IMG/VR virus record: IMGVR_UViG_3300017706_002620
Span: 1 to 50,230 of that record
Direction: 5' to 3' (one strand)
Length of the DNA: 50,230 bases
Source: a virus
The notes under the pieces: model-generated
The model's database searches: none
What the model saw: the letters and a program-made list of their open reading frames with translations, nothing else
What the model was told of the DNA's origin: nothing
Program-made: the position numbers and the translations under genes
Shown: in pieces, positions 24,914-32,923 of the stretch
Position numbering within the stretch: the first letter of the stretch is position 1
Layout: each line of letters opens with the position of its first letter

Positions 24914-25560
24914 GAATAGTATCGTTAATACCTGCAAGAGCAGGGAGTAAGTCTATAAAAGACAAGAATGTAAAGAAAATTAACGGAAAACCTTTAATAT
25001 ATTATTCAATATCTGAAAGTAAAAAATGCACAATGATTCAAGACACATACCTGAGTTCTGACAGTGAATTATATTTAAAAATTGGCCGTAGTTATGGCGC
25101 AAAGTCTATAAAACGTCCTAAAGATATCTCACAAGACATGTCACCCACAGAAGAATGCGTAAAGCATTTCCTAGAAAAGGTTGATTGTGATATTGTTGTA
25201 TTAATACAGGCAACATCGCCGATGATACGTTCTGAGTATTTAGAAAAAGCAATAAATAAAATGATAAACGAAAATCTAGATTCAGTTGTTTCTGTACACA
25301 AAGATCATGGTTTCTGGTGGGAAAACAATATTCCAAAATACGACCCCAAAAACAGGCCTATGAGACAACAACAAGAAAGCCTTTATAAAGAATCAGGTAT
25401 GTTTTACATTTTTAAATCAGAACAATTTTTAAAAAATAATTGTAGAATATTTGGTAACACTGGTATATTTGTAATACCAGCTTTAAATGCAATAGAGATT
25501 GATGATGACCACGACTTTTTTCTCGTGTCGACTATAATGGAAAGAAAAAATGACAAATAA
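24910..25560 (+). CDS. neuA: CMP-N-acetylneuraminate synthetase-like cytidylyltransferase
   Basis: Encodes 216 residues. The CTP-binding motif PARAGSKSIKDKNVKKI (Arg10, Ser13, Lys14) is complete. TYLSSDSELYLKI and VVLIQATSPMIRSEYLEKAI follow as in typical NeuA proteins, and the C-terminal IEIDDDHDFFL matches the metal and dimer region. It transfers CMP to a nonulosonic acid, making the donor for sialyl-type transferases. Length is close to standard. The 3' end overlaps the NeuB-like gene at 25550 by 11 bases, so the two make a coupled pair. Whether the product is sialic, legionaminic, pseudaminic or another acid cannot be told. Confidence 0.88.
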   Translation: MRIVSLIPARAGSKSIKDKNVKKINGKPLIYYSISESKKCTMIQDTYLSSDSELYLKIGRSYGAKSIKRPKDISQDMSPTEECVKHFLEKVDCDIVVLIQATSPMIRSEYLEKAINKMINENLDSVVSVHKDHGFWWENNIPKYDPKNRPMRQQQESLYKESGMFYIFKSEQFLKNNCRIFGNTGIFVIPALNAIEIDDDHDFFLVSTIMERKNDK

Positions 25561-26374
25561 AACAAAAATAATAGCTGAGATTGGTATTAATCATAACGGT
25601 GATGTTAATCTAGCAAAAAATCTTATAGACGCAGCAATCGTTGCAGGATGTGATTATGCAAAATTCCAAAAGAGGACACCTGATATTTGTGTACCAGATC
25701 ATCAAAAAGATATTATGCGACAGACACCGTGGGGTAAAATAAAATATATAGAGTATAAGAAAAAGATTGAGTTTGAAAAGGATGAGTATGACGAGCTTTT
25801 TAGTTATGTTAAAGATAAGCCGATAGAAATATTTGCTTCTGTATGGGATGAACCTTCTGTTGATTTTATGTCAAATTATACTAATATAATGAAGATAGGC
25901 TCAGCAAGCATAACAGATGCAAATCTTTGCAAATATGCGCGGACCAAGTCGAAAGTTTTACTATTATCAACTGGAATGAGCAATGAAATAGAAGTTTGTG
26001 AAGCTATTGAAAATTGTAAACCTGATGTAGTAATGCACACAAATTCCACATACCCATCTCCTGTTAGCGAGCTCAACCTCAACTATATTAAATGGTTAAA
26101 AGAGAAGTGGCCAGAGTTAGAAATAGGTTACAGTGGTCATGAGTATGGTTTAGTGACAACATTCGCAGCAGTGGCTCTTGGATGCACTTGGATAGAAAGA
26201 CACATGACACTGGATAGAACAATGTGGGGGTCAGACCAGTTAGCATCTGTCGAAACACACGGATTCATGAAGTTAACAAAGGGAATACGAGACATAGAAT
26301 TGGCAATGGGTCTCGGCGGCCCAAGAGTTTTATTGGAAAAAGAAAAAGCTAAGAGAAAGAGCTTAAGAAAATAA
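25550..26374 (+). CDS. neuB: NeuB-like nonulosonate synthase (copy 2)
   Basis: Encodes 274 residues. It begins with the canonical AEIGINHNGDVNLAKNLI and continues with CDYAKFQKRTPDICV, IEIFASVWDE, IMKIGSASITD, LLLSTGMSN, YSGHEYGL and ERHMTLDR, which are the expected strands and loops of a NeuB barrel. As in copy 1 the SAF antifreeze-like domain is missing; standard enzymes have about 340 residues. It condenses phosphoenolpyruvate with a hexosamine derivative. Upstream steps (a NeuC or PseB/C/H/G-type set) are not obvious in the window, so the six-carbon precursor may be host-made, or made by the aminotransferase and acyltransferase at 9587-11465 (inference). Confidence 0.9.
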   Translation: MTNKTKIIAEIGINHNGDVNLAKNLIDAAIVAGCDYAKFQKRTPDICVPDHQKDIMRQTPWGKIKYIEYKKKIEFEKDEYDELFSYVKDKPIEIFASVWDEPSVDFMSNYTNIMKIGSASITDANLCKYARTKSKVLLLSTGMSNEIEVCEAIENCKPDVVMHTNSTYPSPVSELNLNYIKWLKEKWPELEIGYSGHEYGLVTTFAAVALGCTWIERHMTLDRTMWGSDQLASVETHGFMKLTKGIRDIELAMGLGGPRVLLEKEKAKRKSLRK

Positions 26375-26385
26375 GGATTGATTAA

Positions 26386-27000
26386 ATGGTATCTATAATT
26401 GTAACAAACTATAACTATGAAAAATTCCTCAACAGGTGTTTGCGTAGTTGTGTAAGTCAAAAAAATACAAACTTTGAAGTCATTATTATTGATGACTGTA
26501 GTCCAGTTTGTCCCAAACCATCAATTGAAAATTTTTTAGATGGTGAAAAAGTAAGATTTTACAAGACAGAAAAAAATTCAGGTGTTGCTGCAGCTTCAAA
26601 CTTAGGATTGAAAATGTCAAGAGGTCAATACGTGATTAGAGTCGACGCAGACGATTTTGTAAATGACCAAATGTGTTTTTTTATGTCAACGTATTTAGAT
26701 TATAATCATGATGCATTTTGTGTCTCTTGTGACTATTACATTGTTAACAATCATGAAGATATTTTAGAAAGAAAATATGCAAAAAAAGAAAATATTTCTT
26801 GTGGCATAATGTATCGCCGCGATCTTCTGTTAGAATTAGGAGGTTATAATGATAAAATGCGTCACAGAGAAGAAGAAGAGCTCAGAAAAAGACTGGGTGA
26901 TTTTTATAACATACATCACTTAGATATTCCTTTTTACCGCTACAGAATGCATAACGACAACAAGACAAAGACAAAAGAGTATAGACAATGCAAAGTCTAG
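26386..27000 (+). CDS. family 2 glycosyltransferase (short)
   Basis: Encodes 204 residues. The GT2 start is VSIIVTNYNYEKFLNRCLRS, then EVIIIDDCSP and YVIRVDADDFVN, with the metal-binding DADD in the expected place. After the nucleotide-binding half come CGIMYRRDLLLELGGYND and HREEEELRKR, the acceptor-side Glu region. The enzyme is compact and soluble. It follows the NeuB-like gene after 11 bases with AAGGA upstream. It could transfer the nonulosonate or another sugar of the chain. GT2 enzymes are not the usual sialyltransferase family, so another donor is more likely. Confidence 0.85.
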   Translation: MVSIIVTNYNYEKFLNRCLRSCVSQKNTNFEVIIIDDCSPVCPKPSIENFLDGEKVRFYKTEKNSGVAAASNLGLKMSRGQYVIRVDADDFVNDQMCFFMSTYLDYNHDAFCVSCDYYIVNNHEDILERKYAKKENISCGIMYRRDLLLELGGYNDKMRHREEEELRKRLGDFYNIHHLDIPFYRYRMHNDNKTKTKEYRQCKV

Positions 27001-27008
27001 GAGAGAAA

Positions 27009-27848
27009 ATGAAAATAGGGGTTGTAGGAAACGGTTTTGTAGGTTCAGCAATTATGCATGGATTTATTTTACATGTTGATGATATTATGGTCTATGACAA
27101 AGATATAAAGAGATCAACACATTCAATGAAAGATTTAGCAAACAATTCAGATATAATATTTGTCTGTGTACCAACACCAATGTTTGAGTCTGGTGAATGT
27201 GATCTGTCAATTGTTAAGACAGTTGTAGAAGAGTTAGCACAGTATGAATGCATAAAACAGAAAGTAATCGTTATTAAGTCAACTGTAGTTCCAGGAACTA
27301 CTGAAAATTTAGCAGCCAACTTTCCAGAACTAAATTTTGTCTTTAATCCTGAGTTCTTGACAGAAAGAAAAGCGAGGTTAGACTTTATTAATACTTCTAG
27401 AATTGTATTGGGAAGTAACAACCCGTTGGCAAACAACATCGTTGAAAAACTATATCGATTGAGATTCCCATATACAAAAATAATTAAGACAGACTTTGGA
27501 ACAGCACAGCTAATAAAGTATATGGCAAATTGCTTCTTTGCTACTAAGGTGTCCTTTATGAATGAGATGCACCAAGTTTGTGAAGCAATTAACGGTGACT
27601 GGGAAAAAGCACTAGAGGGTTTTATAACAGATGGCAGAATTGGCAATTCACATATCGACGTCCCGGGACACGATGGAGACTTTGGTTTTGGGGGAAAATG
27701 TTTTCCTAAAGATTTAAATGCAATGATTAAAAAAGCTGAGGCGTTAGGCATTAAACCTGATGTCATGAAAGGCGCGTGGGAAAAAAATAAAGAAGTAAGA
27801 AAAGATTTAGACTGGTATGATATCCCCGGGGCGGTAAGTAAAAAATGA
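27009..27848 (+). CDS. UDP-glucose/GDP-mannose dehydrogenase family protein, short form
   Basis: Encodes 279 residues from the ATG at 27009 (AGGAGAGA upstream). The NAD motif is GVVGNGFVGSAI near the N-terminus. The central domain has NPEFLTERKARLDF, and the catalytic cysteine is Cys231 in FGGKCFPKDL, all intact. The third, UDP-sugar-binding domain of bacterial enzymes (usual length 390-440) is missing; the protein stops about 50 residues after the cysteine. Members oxidise the C6 hydroxyl of a nucleotide hexose to a uronic acid in two steps. The next gene is an epimerase/dehydratase, so a UDP-glucuronate-derived sugar such as galacturonate or a pentose is likely (inference). ATGA overlap to that gene. 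Confidence 0.88.
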   Translation: MKIGVVGNGFVGSAIMHGFILHVDDIMVYDKDIKRSTHSMKDLANNSDIIFVCVPTPMFESGECDLSIVKTVVEELAQYECIKQKVIVIKSTVVPGTTENLAANFPELNFVFNPEFLTERKARLDFINTSRIVLGSNNPLANNIVEKLYRLRFPYTKIIKTDFGTAQLIKYMANCFFATKVSFMNEMHQVCEAINGDWEKALEGFITDGRIGNSHIDVPGHDGDFGFGGKCFPKDLNAMIKKAEALGIKPDVMKGAWEKNKEVRKDLDWYDIPGAVSKK

Positions 27849-28762
27849 CAATTAATTGTTTAGTCACTGGCGGATGTGGTTTTATAGGTTCTCATATTGT
27901 TGATCGATTAATCGATTTGGGTTGTTCAGTTAAGGTGATTGATGACCTGTCAGCAAACGAAAATGAAGAATTTTATTATAACGAAAAAGCACGTTATTAC
28001 AAGTACGACATATCAAAAGATGATTGCAGTCCACTATTTGCAGGAGTAAATGGTTTACCAATCGATTATGTTTTTCATTTAGCAGCAAGAAGTAGAATCC
28101 AACCAACGATTGGATCCCCAAGTGAATGTTTTGAAGTAAACGTAACAGGTACACAGAGGGTCCTAGAATGGTCCAGATGGAACAATGTAAAAAGAGTAAT
28201 ATATTCAGGTACCTCTTCCCTTTACGGTCACCAGAATCCAATACCATTTGCGCCTAATATGCCTGCTGACTGCCTAAATCCATACTCAATGTCAAAATGG
28301 ATGGGTGAACAGGTATGTAAACTCTACAATCAGCTTTATGGGTTAGAAACTGTAGTCCTAAGGTACTTCAATGTCTATGGGCCAAGAGAACCATTGAAAG
28401 GTTCATACGCTCCAGTTGTAGGTTTGTTTAAAAGACAAAAATCAGCCGGTGAGCCAATGACTATAGTCTCACCAGGCACACAAAGAAGAGATTTTACTTA
28501 TATTAATGATGTTGTCGATGCCAATATTGACGCTATGAAAGCAGTTTTTGAAGAAAAAGTTTTTAAAGTCTATAATGTTGGTACTGGAAAAAATTATTCA
28601 ATGTTAGAGTTAGCCCAAATGATATCTAAAAACCCAACTATTAAGATGATTGATAAAAGACCGGCAGAAGTTTTTGAGACACTTGCAGATATCAAAGACA
28701 CAATTAAAGATTTGGGTTGGTCACCCAAACACACTCTAGAAGATAAAATCAACAGTTATTAG
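27845..28762 (+). CDS. NAD-dependent nucleotide-sugar epimerase/dehydratase
   Basis: Encodes 305 residues of the extended SDR family. NAD binding is through TGGCGFIG (residues 8-15). FHLAARSRIQPTI follows, then Ser/Thr in YSGTSSLYG, and Tyr147-x3-Lys151 in NPYSMSK. RYFNVYGPRE and GTQRRDFTYINDVVDA are typical of UDP-glucose or UDP-glucuronate 4-epimerases and related decarboxylases. Directly downstream of, and coupled to, the UDP-sugar dehydrogenase gene, it probably works on UDP-glucuronate. The exact reaction, epimerisation or decarboxylation, cannot be chosen from sequence alone. Confidence 0.88.
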   Translation: MTINCLVTGGCGFIGSHIVDRLIDLGCSVKVIDDLSANENEEFYYNEKARYYKYDISKDDCSPLFAGVNGLPIDYVFHLAARSRIQPTIGSPSECFEVNVTGTQRVLEWSRWNNVKRVIYSGTSSLYGHQNPIPFAPNMPADCLNPYSMSKWMGEQVCKLYNQLYGLETVVLRYFNVYGPREPLKGSYAPVVGLFKRQKSAGEPMTIVSPGTQRRDFTYINDVVDANIDAMKAVFEEKVFKVYNVGTGKNYSMLELAQMISKNPTIKMIDKRPAEVFETLADIKDTIKDLGWSPKHTLEDKINSY

Positions 28763-28764
28763 AT

Positions 28765-29850
28765 ATGGATATATTAGTAATAGGCGCGGGTATTTTTGGT
28801 TGCACAATTGCATCGAAACTAGCCCAATTTAATCACAAGATTGTTTTAATCGACAAAGAAAATGATTTAATGCAAAAAGCTAGCAAGGTTAATCACAATC
28901 GCATCCACTTTGGATATCATTACCCAAGAAGTATTGAAACTGCAAAACAGTGCATAGACAGCCTTCCTGGTTTTTTGTTAGAATACGGAGAAAGTGTTAT
29001 TTCAGATTTTCCAAACTACTATGCAATTGCTAATACCAATAGTTACATCAGATCAGATCAGTTTTTAAGCTTTTGTGACAACTTAAGAATAAATTGTCGT
29101 GCTGAGTACCCATCTGAAAAGTTTTTAAATAAAAGCTTAATTGATAGTTGTTTTAGAGTAAGAGAACCAATCTTTAGTTACGATTGTTTAAAAGATGTAG
29201 TAAATAAAAAGATATCTAAGAAAAGTAATATTATTAAAAAATTTGGAACGACAATTATTTCTGTGAATAGAAAGTCTGATAGGTTCTTAGTAGAGTTTAA
29301 GCAAGGTGCAGATAAATTCCAGAAATACTTTCACAAAGTAATAAATGCAAGCTATTCAGGTTTAAACGTTATTAACAACATGTTTCAAGAACTACCTATT
29401 GATCTTAGATTTGAGTCCACAATAGTACCTGTTTTTGAATATAATTCAGAAAAAGTAGGTGTAACTATCATGGACGGCCCATTTTGCACAATAATGCCAT
29501 ACGGTCACCATAAAAACAAGTTCTTATTGTGGAGCGTAGATCAGTCAGTTTTAGAAAATGCAAAAAACATCAATAACCTTAACTTAGAAACAGAAAACTA
29601 CGATATATCTAAAATTTATAAAATATCAGAAAATTATTTACCTTTCTTAAAGCATGCAAAACATATAGAAACACTACATACTGTAAAGACAGTCGTAGAA
29701 AACAAGTATGATGCAAGAAAGTCAGAAATATTTCTTGGTAAGGATGGTAATTTTATTGCAGTGCTTTCTGGAAAAATTATGTGCTGTGTAAAGATCGCGC
29801 ATGAAATATGTGAAATTATTGAAGGTCGTCATAGGAGAGACATTTTATGA
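28765..29850 (+). CDS. FAD-dependent oxidoreductase (DAO family)
   Basis: Encodes 361 residues. The FAD-binding start is ILVIGAGIFGCTIA (glycines 7, 9 and 12), followed by IVLIDKEND with the acidic ribose-binding residues, and NHNRIHFGYHYPRS. The rest of the chain fits the D-amino-acid-oxidase/glycine-oxidase-like fold, with a C-terminal GKDGNFIAVLSGKIM that would contact the isoalloxazine. Members oxidise amines or hydroxy acids. In sugar loci similar proteins are seen without known substrates. The stop overlaps the next SDR gene (ATGA), so the two redox enzymes may act in sequence on one sugar or side chain (inference). Confidence 0.8.
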   Translation: MDILVIGAGIFGCTIASKLAQFNHKIVLIDKENDLMQKASKVNHNRIHFGYHYPRSIETAKQCIDSLPGFLLEYGESVISDFPNYYAIANTNSYIRSDQFLSFCDNLRINCRAEYPSEKFLNKSLIDSCFRVREPIFSYDCLKDVVNKKISKKSNIIKKFGTTIISVNRKSDRFLVEFKQGADKFQKYFHKVINASYSGLNVINNMFQELPIDLRFESTIVPVFEYNSEKVGVTIMDGPFCTIMPYGHHKNKFLLWSVDQSVLENAKNINNLNLETENYDISKIYKISENYLPFLKHAKHIETLHTVKTVVENKYDARKSEIFLGKDGNFIAVLSGKIMCCVKIAHEICEIIEGRHRRDIL

Positions 29851-30488
29851 AAAATATAATAGTTTTTGGAGCATCCGGTTTCTTAGGTTCAAGTTTTATA
29901 ACGAAAAAAAGCGAAAAGTACAATTTTATAGAATATTCAGGTAGAAAAGACTTAGATTTTACAAAACCTGAACATGTAGAAAGTTTTAGAATACCTCACA
30001 TGCAAATAGACGGCGTTCTATTTATGCAAGGAATCAGCCCAAGCGTTGGGTTTGAAGATATAGAACCACAACATTTTAATAAAATGTTCAATATAGACGT
30101 TGTGTCACCTTTCCTAATTTTAAGAAAATTAAGAAGAAACAAAAAACTCCGAAGCAATTGCTGTATAGTATTTATATCATCAATTGCTGCTAAGAAAGGT
30201 AGTTACGACCCTGCGTACGCTTGTGCTAAATCAAGCATACAAGCCTTAACAACCATTTTAAAAAACAATATATTAAAAGTAAGGATAAACACTGTTTTGT
30301 TGGGCCTGGTTGAAGATTCACCAGTTCATAAGGGAATGACTGTTGATTTTATTGACAAACATAAAAAAAGAATGAATGGCAAACTAGTCAAGATTGACGA
30401 TGTTGTAAATATTATAGACAACATTATTGAAAATGAAAGTATTGATAACACAGAATTTAAAGTAGACTGCGGTTACAAATTATGTTAA
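29847..30488 (+). CDS. short-chain dehydrogenase/reductase
   Basis: Encodes 213 residues. The nucleotide motif is VFGASGFLGSSF. A conserved Asn-Ala-Gly-like position is replaced by MQGISPS. Ser111 or Ser112 in FISSIAAKKG and Tyr124-x3-Lys128 in YACAKSS complete the catalytic set. It is slightly short for the family (about 240-250) and its C-terminus is compact. It is coupled to the FAD enzyme and is the last enzyme of the main glycan block, 13 bases before a small charged protein. Reduction of a keto sugar or keto acid is likely; substrate unknown. Confidence 0.8.
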   Translation: MKNIIVFGASGFLGSSFITKKSEKYNFIEYSGRKDLDFTKPEHVESFRIPHMQIDGVLFMQGISPSVGFEDIEPQHFNKMFNIDVVSPFLILRKLRRNKKLRSNCCIVFISSIAAKKGSYDPAYACAKSSIQALTTILKNNILKVRINTVLLGLVEDSPVHKGMTVDFIDKHKKRMNGKLVKIDDVVNIIDNIIENESIDNTEFKVDCGYKLC

Positions 30489-30501
30489 AAGAGGAAGGAA
30501 A

Positions 30502-30684
30502 ATGTTTAAAAGAATTATAAGTTTTTTATTGGGTGATAAAAAAGAAAAACTAAAAAAGCAGATTGATAGCAAGTATAAACAAGCAATCGAATACCAAAGA
30601 AACGGAAACATCCGAAAATACTCAGAGTTAATGAGTGAGATCTCATTACTAGAAGATGAGTATAACGAAGAAAAAATTGATTAA
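30502..30684 (+). CDS. 60-residue charged small protein
   Basis: Starts with ATG after a strong AGGAAGGA site. The product is a helical, strongly charged peptide beginning MFKRIISFLLGDKKEKLKKQ and ending in an acidic stretch, with no membrane segment long enough to span. The overall style, a hydrophobic tip followed by basic then acidic helix, is like that of the 38-residue protein at 8004. It closes the glycan block and is followed by a gap of 59 bases. Function unknown. Confidence 0.55.
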   Translation: MFKRIISFLLGDKKEKLKKQIDSKYKQAIEYQRNGNIRKYSELMSEISLLEDEYNEEKID

Positions 30685-30725
30685 TTGTAAAAAACACTCA
30701 CACTGCGTAGTATTAATATGAATTT

Positions 30726-30733
30726 TATAACAA
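30726..30733 (+). promoter_or_regulatory. weak candidate promoter element
   Basis: TATAACAA lies in the 59-base gap between the small charged protein and the nuclease gene, 10 bases before the nuclease start codon. Its resemblance to a T4-like late core is partial and its closeness to the ATG leaves almost no leader. Reported only because this gap separates the glycan block from the next set of genes. Confidence 0.12.
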
Positions 30734-30743
30734 TGGTGCAAAT

Positions 30744-31583
30744 ATGAGTACACAACAATTTCCAACTGGAAAACCACACATATCTTTCTCTGAAGTAAAG
30801 CAGTGGAAAGAATGTCCATATCGACATAAACTTGTGTACATCGACAAGATTGACACATTTGAGCCGTCACCCTATCTTCATTTTGGAACAGCTGTTCACG
30901 AAGGTTGTGAAACACTTCTAGAGACACGACAAATTGACCGCGATAAAATAATAGGGGTCATGAAAGAAGAGTGGAAGAATGCTGGATACGAGAACCCAGA
31001 GTGGTACTCTAAGCAACCCGGGTGGTACAAACACGAACCTGTAGATGTTTGGGAGACTTGGGCTAACAATATGTGGAATGAAGTACTTGACTTTTTAGAT
31101 AAAGAACTTCCTGGGTGGGAATGTTTTGAGGCTGAGGAACAACTTTACGAAGTAATTGATGACATAAAAGTCCCGCTGAGTTTTAAAGGCTTTATCGATG
31201 GTGTACTTAAGGTACCTAAGAAGCGAGGTGAGGGACATGTCTATTGGATTATTGACTGGAAAACTGCAGGGGCTTGGGGTTGGCGAAGAGATAAAAAACA
31301 AGACTTAGGTATGACGGCACAATTGATTCTGTACAAACACTTTTGGGCTAAAAAGCATAATATCGATCTAAAAGATATACGATGCGGCTTTGTTTTGCTA
31401 AAACGAGGTGGAAAACCAGGTAAAGTGTGCGAGCTAGTAACAGTTTCTGTAGGGCCGAAAACTTATGCTAAGGGTGTAAAGCTTATGAGAAACATGATTA
31501 GCTCTGTGGCGAAAGGAATATTTTTAAAAAATAGAAATAGTTGTAAGTATTGTCAATTTTATCAGACAGAACACTGTACATAA
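30744..31583 (+). CDS. PD-(D/E)XK nuclease with probable Fe-S cluster
   Basis: Encodes 279 residues of the RecB/Cas4-like nuclease class. HFGTAVHEG gives the conserved His. The catalytic core is FIDGVLK (Asp152) and IIDWKT (Asp171, Lys173). Four cysteines are placed as in iron-sulphur nucleases: Cys24 in ECPYRHK, and Cys267, Cys270 and Cys278 near the C-terminus (C-x2-C-x7-C). Such phage nucleases act in recombination, DNA processing or degradation. It is the only DNA enzyme in the window and stands apart from the glycan genes, with gaps of 59 and 89 bases on its two sides, so it may be separately expressed. Confidence 0.85.
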   Translation: MSTQQFPTGKPHISFSEVKQWKECPYRHKLVYIDKIDTFEPSPYLHFGTAVHEGCETLLETRQIDRDKIIGVMKEEWKNAGYENPEWYSKQPGWYKHEPVDVWETWANNMWNEVLDFLDKELPGWECFEAEEQLYEVIDDIKVPLSFKGFIDGVLKVPKKRGEGHVYWIIDWKTAGAWGWRRDKKQDLGMTAQLILYKHFWAKKHNIDLKDIRCGFVLLKRGGKPGKVCELVTVSVGPKTYAKGVKLMRNMISSVAKGIFLKNRNSCKYCQFYQTEHCT

Positions 31584-31608
31584 TTTTGTTTACTTTTTGT
31601 CTTTAATG

Positions 31609-31616
31609 TATAAAAT
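31609..31616 (+). promoter_or_regulatory. candidate late promoter in the 89-base gap
   Basis: TATAAAAT, followed at once by TATAAAC (31617-31623), lies in the longest intergenic gap of the window, 57-64 bases before the start of the next gene. Both resemble the T4 late core TATAAATA with one or two differences. The gap also has a short AGACA/TGTCT hairpin (31631-31643). If functional, it would drive two glycosyltransferases and possibly the sigma-like and baseplate genes beyond. Confidence 0.35.
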
Positions 31617-31672
31617 TATAAACAATAATAAGACAGTTTGTCTAAGATATTGTACATTACAAAGGTGAGTAA

Positions 31673-32923
31673 ATGACAGAAGACGGAAAATTTAAAGTTT
31701 TGGTACTTTCTGACCACGCACTATCAACAAGTGGGGTCGGAACACAAACAAGACATCTAATTGAAGGATTGTTGAAGAAAGGATGTTGGTCTTTCAGACA
31801 ATTTGGTGCTGCACTCAAACACCAAGACTATCGAACAGTAGTTGTTAATGACGATTTTGTGATAAAACCAATTGATGGTTTTGGAAGTCCGGACATACTA
31901 AGAGTTACACTGGCAACAGAAAAACCAGACTTACTCTTTATATTCACAGATCCTAGATTTTTTGTTTGGCTTTTTGATATGGAGGATGAAATTCACCAAG
32001 TTTGTCCCATTGTTTGGTGGCATGTTTGGGATAATTACCCGTATCCAGATTTTAATGATTCTTTTTATCGTGCAACAGACGCAATTAACTGTCATAGTCA
32101 TATGACATATACAATGTTAAATGAAAAATTTCCGGAAAAAACTAGCTTTATTCCTCACGCCTTACCTGACAACTTATTTTATTCTATGAATCCAAAAGAA
32201 AGAAGACAACATAAAATTAATTTATTAGGGAAGGATCGTGAAGATCATTTTGTTGGTATTTGGGTTAACAGAAATGCTAAAAGAAAAAGACCTTCTGATC
32301 TATTAGAATCTTGGTCTTTGTTTTTAGACAATTTAGAAGAAAAACACGGACATCGAAAAGCAACATTAATAATGCACACAGAACCAACAGACAGTGAAGG
32401 TCCAGACTTGTTTCGAGTGGTCGAAATGCTAGGGATACAGGATAATGTTTTCTTTTCTAGAGATAGAATAGAATTTGAAAAAATGAACGTATTATACAAC
32501 ATAACTAACTTTTGCATCAATACTTCATATGCTGAAGGCTTTGGTTTAGCCACGCTAGAGTCAATGATGACTGGTACACCTATTATTGCTCCGAAAACAG
32601 GTGGGTTAACAAGGCAAGTTGTTGATCACCGAGATGGATCAGAAAATGGTGTAGCACTTGATATAGACTTTAAAACGCTGGTTGGGAGTCAAACTGTTCC
32701 TTACATATACGAAGATTATGTAAGTAATCAAAACTTTGCAGATGCAATAATGAAGTTGTATAAAATACCTGATCAAAAAAGAAAAGAACTTTCTAGGAAA
32801 GTTAAAGAGTACGCTGATAGTGAGTTTAGTCACCAGAAAACGACAAATGCATGGCACCATTCTATGCTAGACACCATTAAAAAATTTAAAAATAGAGAAA
32901 ACTGGAATATTGAGGAAATATAA
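31673..32923 (+). CDS. GT4-family glycosyltransferase
   Basis: Encodes 416 residues. The N-terminal domain has VLVLSDHALSTSGVGTQTRH, with the glycine-rich loop of GT4. The donor domain begins near GIWVNRNAKRKRP, and the retaining-GT motif is SYAEGFGLATLESMMTGTP, with GTPIIAPKTGG after it. It is soluble and full length. It starts after the longest gap with AAAGGTGAG upstream and overlaps the next glycosyltransferase gene by one base (TAATG). Separated from the main sugar block by a nuclease, it may glycosylate a different acceptor, such as DNA or a structural protein (inference). Confidence 0.88.
   Translation: MTEDGKFKVLVLSDHALSTSGVGTQTRHLIEGLLKKGCWSFRQFGAALKHQDYRTVVVNDDFVIKPIDGFGSPDILRVTLATEKPDLLFIFTDPRFFVWLFDMEDEIHQVCPIVWWHVWDNYPYPDFNDSFYRATDAINCHSHMTYTMLNEKFPEKTSFIPHALPDNLFYSMNPKERRQHKINLLGKDREDHFVGIWVNRNAKRKRPSDLLESWSLFLDNLEEKHGHRKATLIMHTEPTDSEGPDLFRVVEMLGIQDNVFFSRDRIEFEKMNVLYNITNFCINTSYAEGFGLATLESMMTGTPIIAPKTGGLTRQVVDHRDGSENGVALDIDFKTLVGSQTVPYIYEDYVSNQNFADAIMKLYKIPDQKRKELSRKVKEYADSEFSHQKTTNAWHHSMLDTIKKFKNRENWNIEEI

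Noticed and set aside
27092-27766. 224-codon open frame on the minus strand
   Set aside because: It lies wholly inside the UDP-sugar dehydrogenase gene, whose motifs are intact; there is no ribosome binding site or recognisable product.
1-30488. Bacterial capsule or O-antigen locus instead of phage DNA
   Set aside because: The block runs in the same orientation, with the same tight spacing and similar base composition, into baseplate genes, and lacks exporter and polymerase genes. A chimeric assembly cannot be fully excluded without reads.
31598-31643. Short inverted repeats (TGTCT/AGACA) as a terminator
   Set aside because: Stems are only five to six bases, without GC-rich pairing or a following T tract.
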